Source: Spiroplasma endosymbiont of Clivina fossor (lineage in GTDB: Bacteria > Bacillota_I > Bacilli_A > Mycoplasmatales > Nriv7). From it: a stretch of DNA of 64,000 nucleotides. The notes under the pieces are model-generated. The model searched no databases. It saw only the letters and a list, made by a program, of their open reading frames with translations, and had not been told where the DNA came from. The position numbers were made by a program, and so were the translations under genes. The DNA lies in contig NZ_OZ035006.1 in assembly GCF_964031115.1 (NCBI RefSeq), positions 1,401,605-1,465,604 of the forward strand, written 5' to 3'. Position 1 is the stretch's first letter. Every line of letters starts with the position of its first letter. This document shows, piece by piece, positions 1 to 12,179 of the stretch.

Positions 1-549
1 ATTGTAATTTACTGATTTTATTTAAGTTACGATAACTAGCTTCAGGATTAATTGTTGTTTTAGTTACACATAAAGTAGAATTTGTTTGTTTTGCTACTAA
101 AAAATATAATTTTTGCATATCAGAAGTAATAATTGAATTTTCGTTAATTAATTCTTTGTTCATATTTTCAATAACTCATTGTTTTTGTAAACGTTTGGTG
201 TTTGTGGATTTAACATAAATATTGTTATTATTATCAATTGCCATTTGAATACAGCATTTAGTATTAGTTGCGAATGGGTCAAGGTGAATTCTTCGTGGAT
301 CAGTTTTATATTTGAAATTTCCTTTATGGATTTCTTTAATAAATGTTTCATCGATTTGGATTTTACCAGATAATTTTTTAAATTTTAATTGGGTATTTTC
401 TAATTGTTTTGATTTCATTAATTTTTGACGATTATATCAAGCAGTTTTTAATGTAGTTTTAATAAAACGAGAAATTGTTTTACTAGATTGCCCCAGCAAT
501 GAAATTTGAATCAATAAATTTCATTGTTCATAATTTAAATGACTTCAAT

Positions 550-1617
550 AGACTTCTTGCAAAATTAATATGATAATTATAATTTTTAAATTTAAAATAA
601 ATATAAAAGTGTTATTAAAATAATTTTTAGATTATTTTTACAAATATTTTGTCATTAAAACATAATAAAAATTATTATTTACAATAAAAAAAGACTGAAA
701 TTTTAAATTATCAAATATATTTAAACTAATAGTTGTAAATTATAAATTGAAGCTATTAAATTAAATCTTAAAGCAAATCTTTTTCTACGATTTCGATATT
801 TTTCACTAATAATTTTAAATTTTTTAAGTATAGCAAAAACATTTTCAATAACAATTCTCATTTTTGAAATTCGCTCATTATTTTGCTTTTCTTCTTTATT
901 TAAAGGGTTTTTCTTTGATTTTCTTTTAGGAATTAAAACATTATGATTAATTTTTTGTATGCCTTGATAACCTAAATCCACTAAAACAGTTGTTTCTGGT
1001 AAAAATTTAATTTTTGAATCTTTTAAAATTTTAAAGTCATGGTTTTTACCATAAGAAAAATCAGAACTAATAATTTTTTTACTATCTTTTTCAATTATAA
1101 CTTGTGTTTTTATTGTGTGTTTTTTCTTTTTTCCTGAGTAGTGCTGTTTTTGTCTTTTTTTGGGCGTTGGATTTGGCTTTCAGTTACATCAATTATAACA
1201 GTCTTATCTTTGAAATAATCTTTTAATAGTGATTTTTGACCAGTAAGTTGTTGAAAATTAGGGTGTTTTATTAAAGTGTCTTCAATTCATTTGATATTTC
1301 TATAACAACTACTTTCACTAATATCATAACTTTTTGCAATATGAAAATAAGTTCTATATTCTCTTCAATATTCTAAAGTCATTAAAATACGATTTTCTAA
1401 TGATAATTTATTGGTTCTTCCGCGACGAAATCTCTTTTTTAATTCTTCTATTTTTAAAATTTCTAGCATTTTATTAAAAGTAGTATGTTTAATACCAGTT
1501 AATCTTAAAAAATTTTTATCACTTATTTGATTATTTTTTTTAAATTTCATTTAAATTCCACCTTTTTATTAAAAACAACAATTCAATTATATTTTAAATT
1601 AATTTTGCAAGAAGTCT
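550..1617 (-). mobile_element. IS5-like element B, copy B1
   Basis: This is a complete 1068-bp element with ends AGACTTCTTGC...GCAAGAAGTCT. Target duplication AAT is at 547-549 and 1618-1620. It is inserted in element A1. Confidence 0.93.
721..1550 (-). CDS. IS5-family transposase (two frames, programmed -1 frameshift)
   Basis: DDE transposase of the IS5 superfamily. The first frame (1110-1550) gives a helix-turn-helix N-terminal region of about 130 residues. The second frame, ending at 721, carries the catalytic core, including YSGKKKKHTIKTQ and VDLGYQG, and a basic C-terminal end. The frames overlap, and a run of seven A (coding strand, 1155-1161) forms the heptamer A_AAA_AAA, a standard -1 slippage site. 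RBS AAGGTGGA precedes the ATG. Protein sequence is the same in all complete B copies, so this copy looks functional. Frameshifting itself is inferred from family knowledge. Confidence 0.85.
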
Positions 1618-1688
1618 AATAAATAAAATGATTACGAAAAGCGTCAAAACTTGCACGGCAATTTTTACATAAATATTTTTGTTTTCCT

Positions 1689-1992
1689 GGACGCGTAAAG
1701 TTTTGTTAGGTAGAGAAATATTTGATTAATTTTGAAAGAAAAGTAACTACAATTTAATTATTGTTTTATTTGAAAAATAAGTAATAAAACAAAATATTTA
1801 ATATTAACAAACATAATCTTAATAAAAGGTTATAAAAACTAAGTAAAATGCTTATAAAAACAACATTAAAATAATTTTTTACAACAAAAATCATACATAA
1901 GAAATATATACTTAATTTGCATATTGAAACAATTTATAGTAAATGATTATTTTTTCTTTTTTAAAAAATACCTAAGAAAACTAAACGCGACC
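1689..1992 (+). mobile_element. MITE-like element, copy M1 (304 bp)
   Basis: Non-coding AT-rich element. Its left end GGACGCGTAAAGTTTTGTTA and right end (reverse complement) GGTCGCGTTTAGTTTTCTTA are imperfect inverted repeats. Near-identical copies or parts lie at 37762, 39064, 43183, 47527 and 61807. It sits at the broken edge of A1. The right flank (1993-2005) is not A sequence, so a deletion or recombination accompanied it. Confidence 0.8.
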
Positions 1993-2005
1993 TCGTACTT
2001 ATTTG

Positions 2006-3156
2006 TTTTAATTTTGTCGAAAACTCTTGATATTTATTGAATATACTTAATTTTAGGTATATTTTTAATATGATAGAGGTGGATAATAATTATGGAAAAA
2101 ATAATTCAAGAACTAGTAAATACTTTAACAGATGATCAATTTTTAGAATTTTATGAAAAAGTCAAACAACAAGCAGAATTAATAAAAAAACAAAAACGGT
2201 TAAATGAAATTGATCAAAAATTTAGAGCGCAAGGTATTAAATGCCCTAAATGTGAATCTTACCATTGCGTTAAAAATGGACATAATTCAGAAGGAAAACA
2301 AAAATATTTATGTAAAAATTGCCGTGCAAGTTTTGACGCTTTTCGTAATCATTTTATTTATTGAAGTCATTTAAATTATGAACAATGAAATTTATTGATT
2401 CAAATTTCATTGCTGGGGCAATCTAGTAAAACAATTTCTCGTTTTATTAAAACTACATTAAAAACTGCTTGATATAATCGTCAAAAATTAATGAAATCAA
2501 AACAATTAGAAAATACCCAATTAAAATTTAAAAAATTATCTGGTAAAATCCAAATCGATGAAACATTTATTAAAGAAATCCATAAAGGAAATTTCAAATA
2601 TAAAACTGATCCACGAAGAATTCACCTTGACCCATTCGCAACTAATACTAAATGCTGTATTCAAATGGCAATTGATAATAATATAATAACAATATTTATG
2701 TTAAATCCACAAACACCAAACGTTTACAAAAACAATGAGTTATTGAAAATATGAACAAAGAATTAATTAACGAAAATTCAATTATTACTTCTGATATGCA
2801 AAAATTATATTTTTTAGTAGCAAAACAAACAAATTCTACTTTATGTGTAACTAAAACAACAATTAATCCTGAAGCTAGTTATCGTAACTTAAATAAAATC
2901 AGTAAATTACAATCTAGTCTTAAAGAAACCTTAATTCATTATCATGGTTTAGGTTTTACTAATATTCAAAATTATTTAAATCTCTGAAAATGAAAATACC
3001 AACATAAGGGTTTAACTCCAAACCAACAAACAGCGGTATTATATTTTAATGTATAAAAAAGTTAAAGTAAAAATAGTAATTTTACATAAAAGCCTTTTAA
3101 AATTATCAAGTTGATGATTTTTTTTATTTTATCAAGAGTTTTCGACAAAATTAAAA
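2006..3156 (+). mobile_element. IS1595-like element A, copy A2
   Basis: Full-length A copy with both inverted ends (TTTTAATTTTGTCGAAAACT at left, its reverse complement at right, ending 3156). The flanks (ACTTATTTG and AAATATGT) do not share the 8-bp duplication seen at other copies, which suggests a recombinant origin. Confidence 0.9.
2092..3056 (+). pseudogene. IS1595-like transposase, frameshifted
   Basis: Same protein as the intact transposase at 38003-38962, but a 5-bp insertion (an extra ATAAT) near 2678-2684 shifts the frame after the residues AIDN. The frame then ends at 2754, and the rest of the protein (2751-3056) is in another frame. The zinc ribbon (CPKC...CKNC) is intact upstream. 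Probably non-functional. Confidence 0.88.
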
Positions 3157-3168
3157 AAATATGTTAAT

Positions 3169-4389
3169 TTAATTGATATTATTTAATAACCGATATGTCT
3201 CTTCACAAATCATTAATTCCTCATTAGTTCGAATCGCATAAATAGCCACCGAACTCAAATCATTAGATATTTGTAAATAATCATCATATGATTGACTATT
3301 CTTACCACGATTATAATCTAACGCCATAGTTTTAATATTTTTAATAATCATTTCTCGAATTAAAGCACTATTTTCACCAATACCAGCCGTAAAAACAATC
3401 GCATCAACCTTATTATCCAAATCATTTTGATACTGAGTAATATAATCAACAACTCTTTTAGCATATAATTCCAAGGTAAATTGTGCTTGAATATTACCAT
3501 CCTTAGCAACCCGACTAACTTCTCTCGTATCAGAAGAAATTTGACTAATTCCTAATAAACCAGATTCATTATTTAGTTTATTAACAACACCAACAATATC
3601 TAAATTTAATTGTTCAGCAATATATTGATGAATCGCTGGATCAATATCACCACTACGAGAACCCATCATTAATCCTGCTAAAGGTGTAAATCCCATTGAT
3701 GTATTATATGATTTCCCATTTTTAATGGCACAAATACTAGCACCATTTCCTAAATGACAAACAATCGCATTAATATTGCTAACTGGTTTATTAAGAATCA
3801 AACTTAGTTTATTAATAATATAATGATAACTAATACCATGAAATCCATACCTTCTAACATTATAGTCAGTATATCAATTATATGGTACGGGATAAATATA
3901 ATTTATTTTTGGCATTGTAGTATGAAATGTTGTATCAAAAACAGCAATATGTGGACAGTTAGCAACCGCTTGAAATGCTTTTAAAGTACTTAACCCCGCA
4001 GGATTATGTAACGGTGCCAACTTAATATTTTCAGCAATTATCTTTGTAATATCATCATTAACAATGACACTTTCTTTGATTTTTTCACCGCCATGAACAA
4101 TGCGATGCCCCACAGCAATAATTTCATTAAAATTTTGAATCACATTTTGTGACTTTAAAAGTTCTAAAATAACTTCTGCGGCCACATTATGATTTGATAA
4201 CGGGGTATCACTAACAAATTCATTATTATTATATTTAATCGTCGTTTTACCATCAACAAAAATTCTTTCTGCTAATCCCTTACAAATTGGATTAAATTCT
4301 TTATTTGCTGTTATTTCATATAACTGAAACTTAATTGAACTTGAACCAGCATTAATAACTAAAATTTTTTTCTTTAAATTAGATAGCAT
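3169..4389 (-). CDS. ackA: Acetate kinase
   Basis: Catalyses ATP formation from acetyl phosphate, the substrate-level step of acetate fermentation in the cytoplasm. The 406-residue length is normal for AckA. The N-terminal phosphate-binding signature VINAGSSSIKFQLY is at about residues 9-22, followed by VGHRIVHGGE, FDTTFHTTMP, YGFHGISY and ICHLGNGASI, all conserved AckA blocks. One TGA (tryptophan) lies just after PVPYN. I chose the ATG at 4389 because AAAGGA lies 8 bases upstream; another in-frame ATG at 4407 has no such site. It lies directly downstream of pta, the classical pair. Pta is broken here, so the acetyl-phosphate source is uncertain. Confidence 0.95.
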
Positions 4390-4414
4390 TATTTTATTTC
4401 CTTTCATTAATCTT

Positions 4415-5393
4415 TTAAATTGATCTTCAAGCTGTTAAAATCGCTGTCAAATAAATATCTTCCACTGTTGACCACCCGCGTGATAAATCTCACTAACAAT
4501 TTGATTTAAACCTAAAATCATTGGTCCAACAGCATGATATTGCCCTAATCGTTCAGCAATTTTATAACCAATATTACCAGCATCTAAATTAGGAAATACA
4601 AAAATATCCGCACTACCTTTCATCTTTGAATAAGGCATTTTTTTTGATTCGTACTTCTTCTAATAAAGCACTATCAAACTGCATTTCACCCTCAATTAAA
4701 GCATCAAAATTTTCTTTTTGTAATATAATATCATCCTTTGTTTTGCCTCTTGAACTTTAATAACCAATTCACTACTAGCAGTAGAAAAAGATAACATTGC
4801 TACTTGTGGCAATTTTATGCCCAATTTATGAGCTAAATTAATTGCTGATTTTGTAATACTTACTAATTGTTCAGTAGTTGGGTCAATATTTAAAGAAATA
4901 TCAGTAAATATATACCATTGATTATCTTTAACTAGTAAATTAGCACTTGATGCAATGGCTACATCTTTTGTTGTTTTAATAATTTGTAATGCTGGGACTA
5001 AAATATTTTTTGTTGCATACTCAATCCCCCCTAACAAACAATCAGCATTATTATTCTTTAATTGCATTGTTGCAAAATAGTTAGTTTCTTGAACTAATTC
5101 TTGAGCTTTTTCTAAAGTAATTTTATTTTTACGCATTGTAAACAACTGTTGGGCTAATTCATTAGTGTTAAACTATCATCAATCGCAATCGTTTTAATAC
5201 CTGCTCCTAACAAACTTTTAGGAATATCTATCTTATTTTCAAAACATAAAATTGGTTCAATATAATTATCACTTTTTAATTTGAGTGCTACTTCTTGAAT
5301 TTTTGAATTGGTACCCTCAGGAAAAATTAACCGGCGTTTATTTTCTAATGACTGTAATTCGATTTTCGCTTTTTCTAATAATTCTTGTAACAT
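4415..5393 (-). pseudogene. pta: Phosphate acetyltransferase, multiple frameshifts
   Basis: Pta converts acetyl-CoA to acetyl phosphate for AckA. The conserved sequence is complete from the start (FPEGTN, about residue 25) to the end ([16 protein letters not shown], then GWSTVEDIY), but it is spread over several frames. I see four shifts: near 5155 (one or four bases missing after LTLMN), near 4728 (one base missing), near 4641 (eight A where seven are needed before ATGCCT) and near 4488 (two extra bases before TCACGC). As written, no functional protein can be made. Four indels in one gene suggest real decay, but homopolymer sequencing error could explain some. It shares an operon with ackA. 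Confidence 0.85.
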
Positions 5394-5484
5394 CTCTTAG
5401 TCTCCTCTATATGTATTTTCCACTATTAATGCTATCATAACACTAAACAAAATAAAAATTAAAACGAAATAACGGTGAAAAACA

Positions 5485-6084
5485 ATGAAAGTTATTGATG
5501 ATGCTCTTCACAAAATTGAATATACAATTAAAAATTCGCGTTTTATTTGTCTTATTAAATATGTTACCACCGAAAAAGACGCCCAACAATTCATTAATCA
5601 ATATTTAGACCCCAAAGCGACACACAATTGTTATTGCTATATTACCAATAATAATGAAATCCAAAAATATGATGACGATAAAGAACCGATCAGAACCGCA
5701 GGATTTGCAATGCTTAGTTATTTACAAAAACAAAATATTACTAATATCGTTGTTTTAAACATTCGCTATTTTGGAAAAATCCTTTTAGGAAAATCACGAT
5801 TAATTCATGCCTATAAATTTGGATTACAAAAATTATTTTTAAACCTTAAATTATATCCGCTAGAAATAATTTATGAATATACAATTTCTTTCCCATACGA
5901 ACAGCAAAAACTAATTAATAAAATTATTAAAGAACATCAAGGCAATATTATTAAACAATTATATAGTGAACTAATTATGATTACTTTTACTAGTAATAAA
6001 AATACTTGACAGCACCTATTACCTAATAATACAAAATTTGCTAAACAAAGAATTATTCAAAAAAGAAAATTAAAAAATGATTAA
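5485..6084 (+). CDS. YigZ/IMPACT family protein (UPF0029)
   Basis: A 199-residue protein of the YigZ/IMPACT family, with an N-terminal UPF0029 domain and a shorter C-terminal DUF1949-like part. The family is linked to translation regulation in eukaryotes; the bacterial role is not settled. Recognisable features are KNSRFICLI (residues 17-25), the conserved THNCYCY and DDKEPIRTAG, and NIRYFGKILLGKSRLIHAY, which replaces the usual glycine-rich RYFGGxxLGxGGL. One TGA tryptophan lies at about residue 175. It is divergent from the pta-ackA operon, and an A element is inserted 6 bases after its stop. Confidence 0.85.
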
Positions 6085-6090
6085 AAAAAC

Positions 6091-7236
6091 TTTTAATTTT
6101 GTCGAAAACTCTTGATAAAATAAAAAAAATCATCAACTTGATAATTTTAAAAGGCTTTTATGTAAAATTACTATTTTTACTTTAACTTTTTTATACATTA
6201 AAATATAATACCGCTGTTTGTTGGTTTGGAGTTAAACCCTTATGTTGGTATTTTCATTTTCAGAGATTTAAATAATTTTGAATATTAGTAAAACCTAAAC
6301 CATGATAATGAATTAAGGCTTCTTTAAGACTAGATTGTAATTTACTGATTTTATTTAAGTTACGATAACTAGCTTCAGGATTAATTGTTGTTTTAGTTAC
6401 ACATAAAGTAGAATTTGTTTGTTTTGCTACTAAAAAATATAATTTTTGCATATCAGAAGTAATAATTGAATTTTCGTTAATTAATTCTTTGTTCATATTT
6501 TCAATAACTCATTGTTTTTGTAAACGTTTGGTGTTTGTGGATTTAACATAAATATTGTTATTATTATCAATTGCCATTTGAATACAGCATTTAGTATTAG
6601 TTGCGAATGGGTCAAGGTGAATTCTTCGTGGATCAGTTTTATATTTGAAATTTCCTTTATGGATTTCTTTAATAAATGTTTCATCGATTTGGATTTTACC
6701 AGATAATTTTTTAAATTTTAATTGGGTATTTTCTAATTGTTTTGATTTCATTAATTTTTGACGATTATATCAAGCAGTTTTTAATGTAGTTTTAATAAAA
6801 CGAGAAATTGTTTTACTAGATTGCCCCAGCAATGAAATTTGAATCAATAAATTTCATTGTTCATAATTTAAATGACTTCAATAAATAAAATGATTACGAA
6901 AAGCGTCAAAACTTGCACGGCAATTTTTACATAAATATTTTTGTTTTCCTTCTGAATTATGTCCATTTTTAACGCAATGGTAAGATTCACATTTAGGGCA
7001 TTTAATACCTTGCGCTCTAAATTTTTGATCAATTTCATTTAACCGTTTTTGTTTTTTTATTAATTCTGCTTGTTGTTTGACTTTTTCATAAAATTCTAAA
7101 AATTGATCATCTGTTAAAGTATTTACTAGTTCTTGAATTATTTTTTCCATAATTATTATCCCCCTCTATCATATTAAAAATATACCTAAAATTAAGTATA
7201 TTCAATAAATATCAAGAGTTTTCGACAAAATTAAAA
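6091..7236 (-). mobile_element. IS1595-like element A, copy A3 (intact)
   Basis: Complete 1146-bp element with both inverted ends. It is flanked by an A-run followed by C on both sides (AAAAAAC), consistent with a 7-8 bp duplication in a homopolymer. It lies between the YigZ gene and hpt. Confidence 0.92.
6191..7150 (-). CDS. IS1595-like transposase
   Basis: Intact 319-residue transposase when TGA is read as Trp. The N-terminal helical stretch (1-45) is followed by a zinc ribbon (CPKCESYHC...CKNC, about residues 51-80) and a DDE-type core starting at IQIDETF (about residue 145), with NPEASYRN further on. An N-terminal zinc ribbon and an ISXO2-like core together with an 8-bp duplication fit the IS1595 group. 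Without TGA recoding the gene appears as four short pieces. Family placement is inference. Confidence 0.85.
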
Positions 7237-7306
7237 AAAAAACTACTAAAATAAACAAAAAAAACGGTAAAATATTAACATACCTAAAAAAATAAGGAGC
7301 TTATTA

Positions 7307-7870
7307 ATGGAAAAACATCCTGCGGTCAAAGAAATTTTATTTACCCATCAACAAATAATTGAACGAACTAAAGCGTTAGCATTAGAAATTAGTAAATACT
7401 ATCAAGCTAACGACTCAACAATTATTCTTTTAGGAATTCTTAAAGGATGTATTCCCTTTTTAGCTGAATTTATTAGTCACTTAACAATTGAATGTGAAAT
7501 TGACTTTATGGCGATTGCTTCTTTCCACGGTGGAACCGAAGCTAGTAGCACACCACAAATTATCATGGACATTAACCAAGATATTACTAATCGTGATATT
7601 TTAATTATTGAAGATATCATTGAAAGTGGTGCCAGTTTATTAACCATCAAAGAATATTTATTTCTAAAAGGAGCTAAAACCGTAAAAATGGTAACATTAC
7701 TAGACAAAACTAAAGGAAGAAAGGTAGAACTTAACGCTGATTGAACCGGTTTTAAAGCCCCCCAAGAATTTCTTATTGGTTATGGTCTTGATTATCAAGA
7801 AAAACTCCGTAATTTACCTTATGTTGCCATTGCTGATATGGGGAAAATAGCCCTCCTAGAAAAACAATAA
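7307..7870 (+). CDS. hpt: Hypoxanthine(-guanine) phosphoribosyltransferase
   Basis: Salvages hypoxanthine or guanine with PRPP to give IMP or GMP. The 187-residue length is typical. The PRPP-binding loop IIIEDIIESGASL (about residues 101-113) matches the family (IVEDIIDTGxTL). ILLGILKGCIPF (about residues 44-55) and the loop LLDKTKGRKVEL are also recognisable. RBS AAGGAG lies before the ATG. A3 ends 70 bp upstream, so the promoter must lie in that short gap or in A3. The stop codon lies within the 8-bp target site of the 7.7-kb insertion nest. Confidence 0.93.
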
Positions 7871-9214
7871 TTTCTTTTAATTTTGTCGAAAACTCTTGAT
7901 AAAATAAAAAAAATCATCAACTTTTTAATTTTGTCGAAAACTCTTGATAAAATAAAAAAAATCATCAACTTGATAATTTTAAAAGGCTTTTATGTAAAAT
8001 TACTATTTTTACTTTAACTTTTTTATACATTAAAATATAATACCGCTGTTTGTTGGTTTGGAGTTAAACCCTTATGTTGGTATTTTCATTTTCAGAGATT
8101 TAAATAATTTTGAATATTAGTAAAACCTAAACCATGATAATGAATTAAGGCTTCTTTAAGACTAGATTGTAATTTACTGATTTTATTTAAGTTACGATAA
8201 CTAGCTTCAGGATTAATTGTTGTTTTAGTTACACATAAAGTAGAATTTGTTTGTTTTGCTACTAAAAAATATAATTTTTGCATATCAGAAGTAATAATTG
8301 AATTTTCGTTAATTAATTCTTTGTTCATATTTTCAATAACTCATTGTTTTTGTAAACGTTTGGTGTTTGTGGATTTAACATAAATATTGTTATTATTATC
8401 AATTGCCATTTGAATACAGCATTTAGTATTAGTTGCGAATGGGTCAAGGTGAATTCTTCGTGGATCAGTTTTATATTTGAAATTTCCTTTATGGATTTCT
8501 TTAATGAATGTTTCATCGATTTGGATTTTACCAGATAATTTTTTAAATTTTAATTGGGTATTTTCTAATTGTTTTGATTTCATTAATTTTTGACGATTAT
8601 ATCAAGCAGTTTTTAATGTAGTTTTAATAAAACGAGAAATTGTTTTACTAGATTGCCCCAGCAATGAAATTTGAATCAATAGACTTCTTGCAAAATTAAT
8701 ATGATAATTATAATTTTTAAATTTAAAATAAATATAAAAGTGTTATTAAAATAATTTTTAGATTATTTTTACAAATATTTTGTCATTAAAACATAATAAA
8801 AATTATTATTTACAATAAAAAAAGACTGAAATTTTAAATTATCAAATATATTTAAACTAATAGTTGTAAATTATAAATTGAAGCTATTAAATTAAATCTT
8901 AAAGCAAATCTTTTTCTACGATTTCGATATTTTTCACTAATAATTTTAAATTTTTTAAGTATAGCAAAAACATTTTCAATAACAATTCTCATTTTTGAAA
9001 TTCGCTCATTATTTTGCTTTTCTTCTTTATTTAAAGGGTTTTTCTTTGATTTTCTTTTAGGAATTAAAACATTATGATTAATTTTTTGTATGCCTTGATA
9101 ACCTAAATCCACTAAAACAGTTGTTTCTGGTAAAAATTTAATTTTTGAATCTTTTAAAATTTTAAAGTCATGGTTTTTACCATAAGAAAAATCAGAACTA
9201 ATAATTTTTTTACT

Positions 9215-10282
9215 AGACTTCTTGCAAAATTAATTTAAAATATAATTGAATTGTTGTTTTTAATAAAAAGGTGGAATTTAAATGAAATTTAAAAAAAATA
9301 ATCAAATAAGTGATAAAAATTTTTTAAGATTAACTGGTATTAAACATACTACTTTTAATAAAATGCTAGAAATTTTAAAAATAGAAGAATTAAAAAAGAG
9401 ATTTCGTCGCGGAAGAACCAATAAATTATCATTAGAAAATCGTATTTTAATGACTTTAGAATATTGAAGAGAATATAGAACTTATTTTCATATTGCAAAA
9501 AGTTATGATATTAGTGAAAGTAGTTGTTATAGAAATATCAAATGAATTGAAGACACTTTAATAAAACACCCTAATTTTCAACAACTTACTGGTCAAAAAT
9601 CACTATTAAAAGATTATTTCAAAGATAAGACTGTTATAATTGATGTAACTGAAAGCCAAATCCAACGCCCAAAAAAAGACAAAAACAGCACTACTCAGGA
9701 AAAAAGAAAAAACACACAATAAAAACACAAGTTATAATTGAAAAAGATAGTAAAAAAATTATTAGTTCTGATTTTTCTTATGGTAAAAACCATGACTTTA
9801 AAATTTTAAAAGATTCAAAAATTAAATTTTTACCAGAAACAACTGTTTTAGTGGATTTAGGTTATCAAGGCATACAAAAAATTAATCATAATGTTTTAAT
9901 TCCTAAAAGAAAATCAAAGAAAAACCCTTTAAATAAAGAAGAAAAGCAAAATAATGAGCGAATTTCAAAAATGAGAATTGTTATTGAAAATGTTTTTGCT
10001 ATACTTAAAAAATTTAAAATTATTAGTGAAAAATATCGAAATCGTAGAAAAAGATTTGCTTTAAGATTTAATTTAATAGCTTCAATTTATAATTTACAAC
10101 TATTAGTTTAAATATATTTGATAATTTAAAATTTCAGTCTTTTTTTATTGTAAATAATAATTTTTATTATGTTTTAATGACAAAATATTTGTAAAAATAA
10201 TCTAAAAATTATTTTAATAACACTTTTATATTTATTTTAAATTTAAAAATTATAATTATCATATTAATTTTGCAAGAAGTCT
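9215..10282 (+). mobile_element. IS5-like element B, copy B3 (inserted in B2)
   Basis: Complete 1068-bp copy in the opposite orientation to its host B2. Target duplication ACT is at 9212-9214 and 10283-10285. It is the innermost element of a four-level nest (X, A4, B2, B3). Confidence 0.93.
9282..10111 (+). CDS. IS5-family transposase (two frames, programmed -1 frameshift)
   Basis: First frame 9282-9722 (146 codons), second frame ending at 10111. Slippage is predicted at the A-run 9671-9677, just before GAC. Protein sequence matches the other B copies. This is the plus-strand reference copy for the element. Confidence 0.85.
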
Positions 10283-12179
10283 ACTATCTTTTTCAATTAT
10301 AACTTGTGTTTTTATTGTGTGTTTTTTCTTTTTTCCTGAGTAGTGCTGTTTTTGTCTTTTTTTGGGCGTTGGATTTGGCTTTCAGTTACATCAATTATAA
10401 CAGTCTTATCTTTGAAATAATCTTTTAATAGTGATTTTTGACCAGTAAGTTGTTGAAAATTAGGGTGTTTTATTAAAGTGTCTTCAATTCATTTGATATT
10501 TCTATAACAACTACTTTCACTAATATCATAACTTTTTGCAATATGAAAATAAGTTCTATATTCTCTTCAATATTCTAAAGTCATTAAAATACGATTTTCT
10601 AATGATAATTTATTGGTTCTTCCGCGACGAAATCTCTTTTTTAATTCTTCTATTTTTAAAATTTCTAGCATTTTATTAAAAGTAGTATGTTTAATACCAG
10701 TTAATCTTAAAAAATTTTTATCACTTATTTGATTATTTTTTTTAAATTTCATTTAAATTCCACCTTTTTATTAAAAACAACAATTCAATTATATTTTAAA
10801 TTAATTTTGCAAGAAGTCTAATAAATTTCATTGTTCATAATTTAAATGACTTCAATAAATAAAATGATTACGAAAAGCGTCAAAACTTGCACGACAATTT
10901 TTACATAAATATTTTTGTTTTCCTTCTGAATTATGTCCATTTTTAACGCAATGGTAAGATTCACATTTAGGGCATTTAATACCGTGCGCTCTAAATTTTT
11001 GATCAATTTCATTTAACCGTTTTTGTTTTTTTATTAATTCTGCTTGTTGTTTGACTTTTTCATAAAATTCTAAAAATTGATCATCTGTTAAAGTATTTAC
11101 TAGTTCTTGAATTATTTTTTCCATAATTATTATCCACCTCTATCATATTAAAATATACCTAAAATTAAGTATATTCAATAAATATCAAGAGTTTTCGACA
11201 AAATTAAAACATCAACTTGATAATTTTAAAAGGCTTTTATGTAAAATTACTATTTTTACTTTAACTTTTTTATACATTAAAATATAATACCGCTGTTTGT
11301 TGGTTTGGAGTTAAACCCTTATGTTGGTATTTTCATTTTCAGAGATTTAAATAATTTTGAATATTAGTAAAACCTAAACCATGATAATGAATTAAGGCTT
11401 CTTTAAGACTAGATTGTAATTTACTGATTTTATTTAAGTTACGATAACTAGCTTCAGGATTAATTGTTGTTTTAGTTACACATAAAGTAGAATTTGTTTT
11501 TAATTTTGTCGAAAACTCTTGATATTTATTGAATATACTTAATTTTAGGTATATTTTAATATGATAGAGGTGGATAATAATTATGGAAAAAATAATTCAA
11601 GAACTAGTAAATACTTTAACAGATGATCAATTTTTAGAATTTTATGAAAAAGTCAAACAACAAGCAGAATTAATAAAAAAACAAAAACGGTTAAATGAAA
11701 TTGATCAAAAATTTAGAGCGCAAGGTATTAAATGCCCTAAATGTGAATCTTACCATTGCGTTAAAAATGGACATAATTCAGAAGGAAAACAAAAATATTT
11801 ATGTAAAAATTGTCGTGCAAGTTTTGACGCTTTTTGTAATCATTTTATTTATTGAAATCATTTAAATTATGAACAATGAAATTTATTGATTCAAATTTCA
11901 TTGCTGGGGCAATCTAGTAAAACAATTTCTCGTTTTATTAAAACTACATTAAAAACTGCTTGATATAATCGTCAAAAATTAATGAAATCAAAACAATTAG
12001 AAAATACCCAATTAAAATTTAAAAAATTATCTGGTAAAATCCAAATCAATGAAACATTTATTAAAGAAATCCATAAAGGAAATTTCAAATATAAAACTGA
12101 TCCACGAAGAATTCACCTTGACCCATTCGCAACTAATACTAAATGCTGTATTCAAATGGCAATTGATAATAATAACAAT

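Larger units (their letters stand above)
1..1688 (-). mobile_element. IS1595-like element A, copy A1 (truncated, interrupted by B1)
   Basis: This is the middle of an A element in minus orientation. It matches intact copies (for example 6091-7236) base for base over long stretches. The 3' part lies beyond the window start. An IS5-like copy (550-1617) is inserted with AAT duplicated on both sides. The 5' part is lost at 1688, where a MITE begins inside the zinc-ribbon coding region, and nothing of A follows the MITE. The transposase is therefore dead. Confidence 0.9.
8681..10819 (-). mobile_element. IS5-like element B, copy B2 (interrupted by B3)
   Basis: Ends at 8681 and 10819, with AAT duplicated at 8678-8680 and 10820-10822. 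B3 is inserted at 9215-10282, splitting the second transposase frame. Removing B3 and its 3-bp duplication gives exactly 1068 bp. Confidence 0.9.
7923..11209 (-). mobile_element. IS1595-like element A, copy A4 (inserted in X, interrupted by B2)
   Basis: A copy with both ends, flanked by the perfect 8-bp duplication CATCAACT (7915-7922 and 11210-11217), which lies inside X. Its transposase (about 8023-11124) is split by B2 at 8681-10819, so it is inactive. Confidence 0.9.

Noticed and set aside
6493..6751. Two overlapping 60-80 codon frames repeated in each A element
   Set aside because: One is part of the transposase frame between TGA codons; the other is the shadow frame. Neither is a separate gene.
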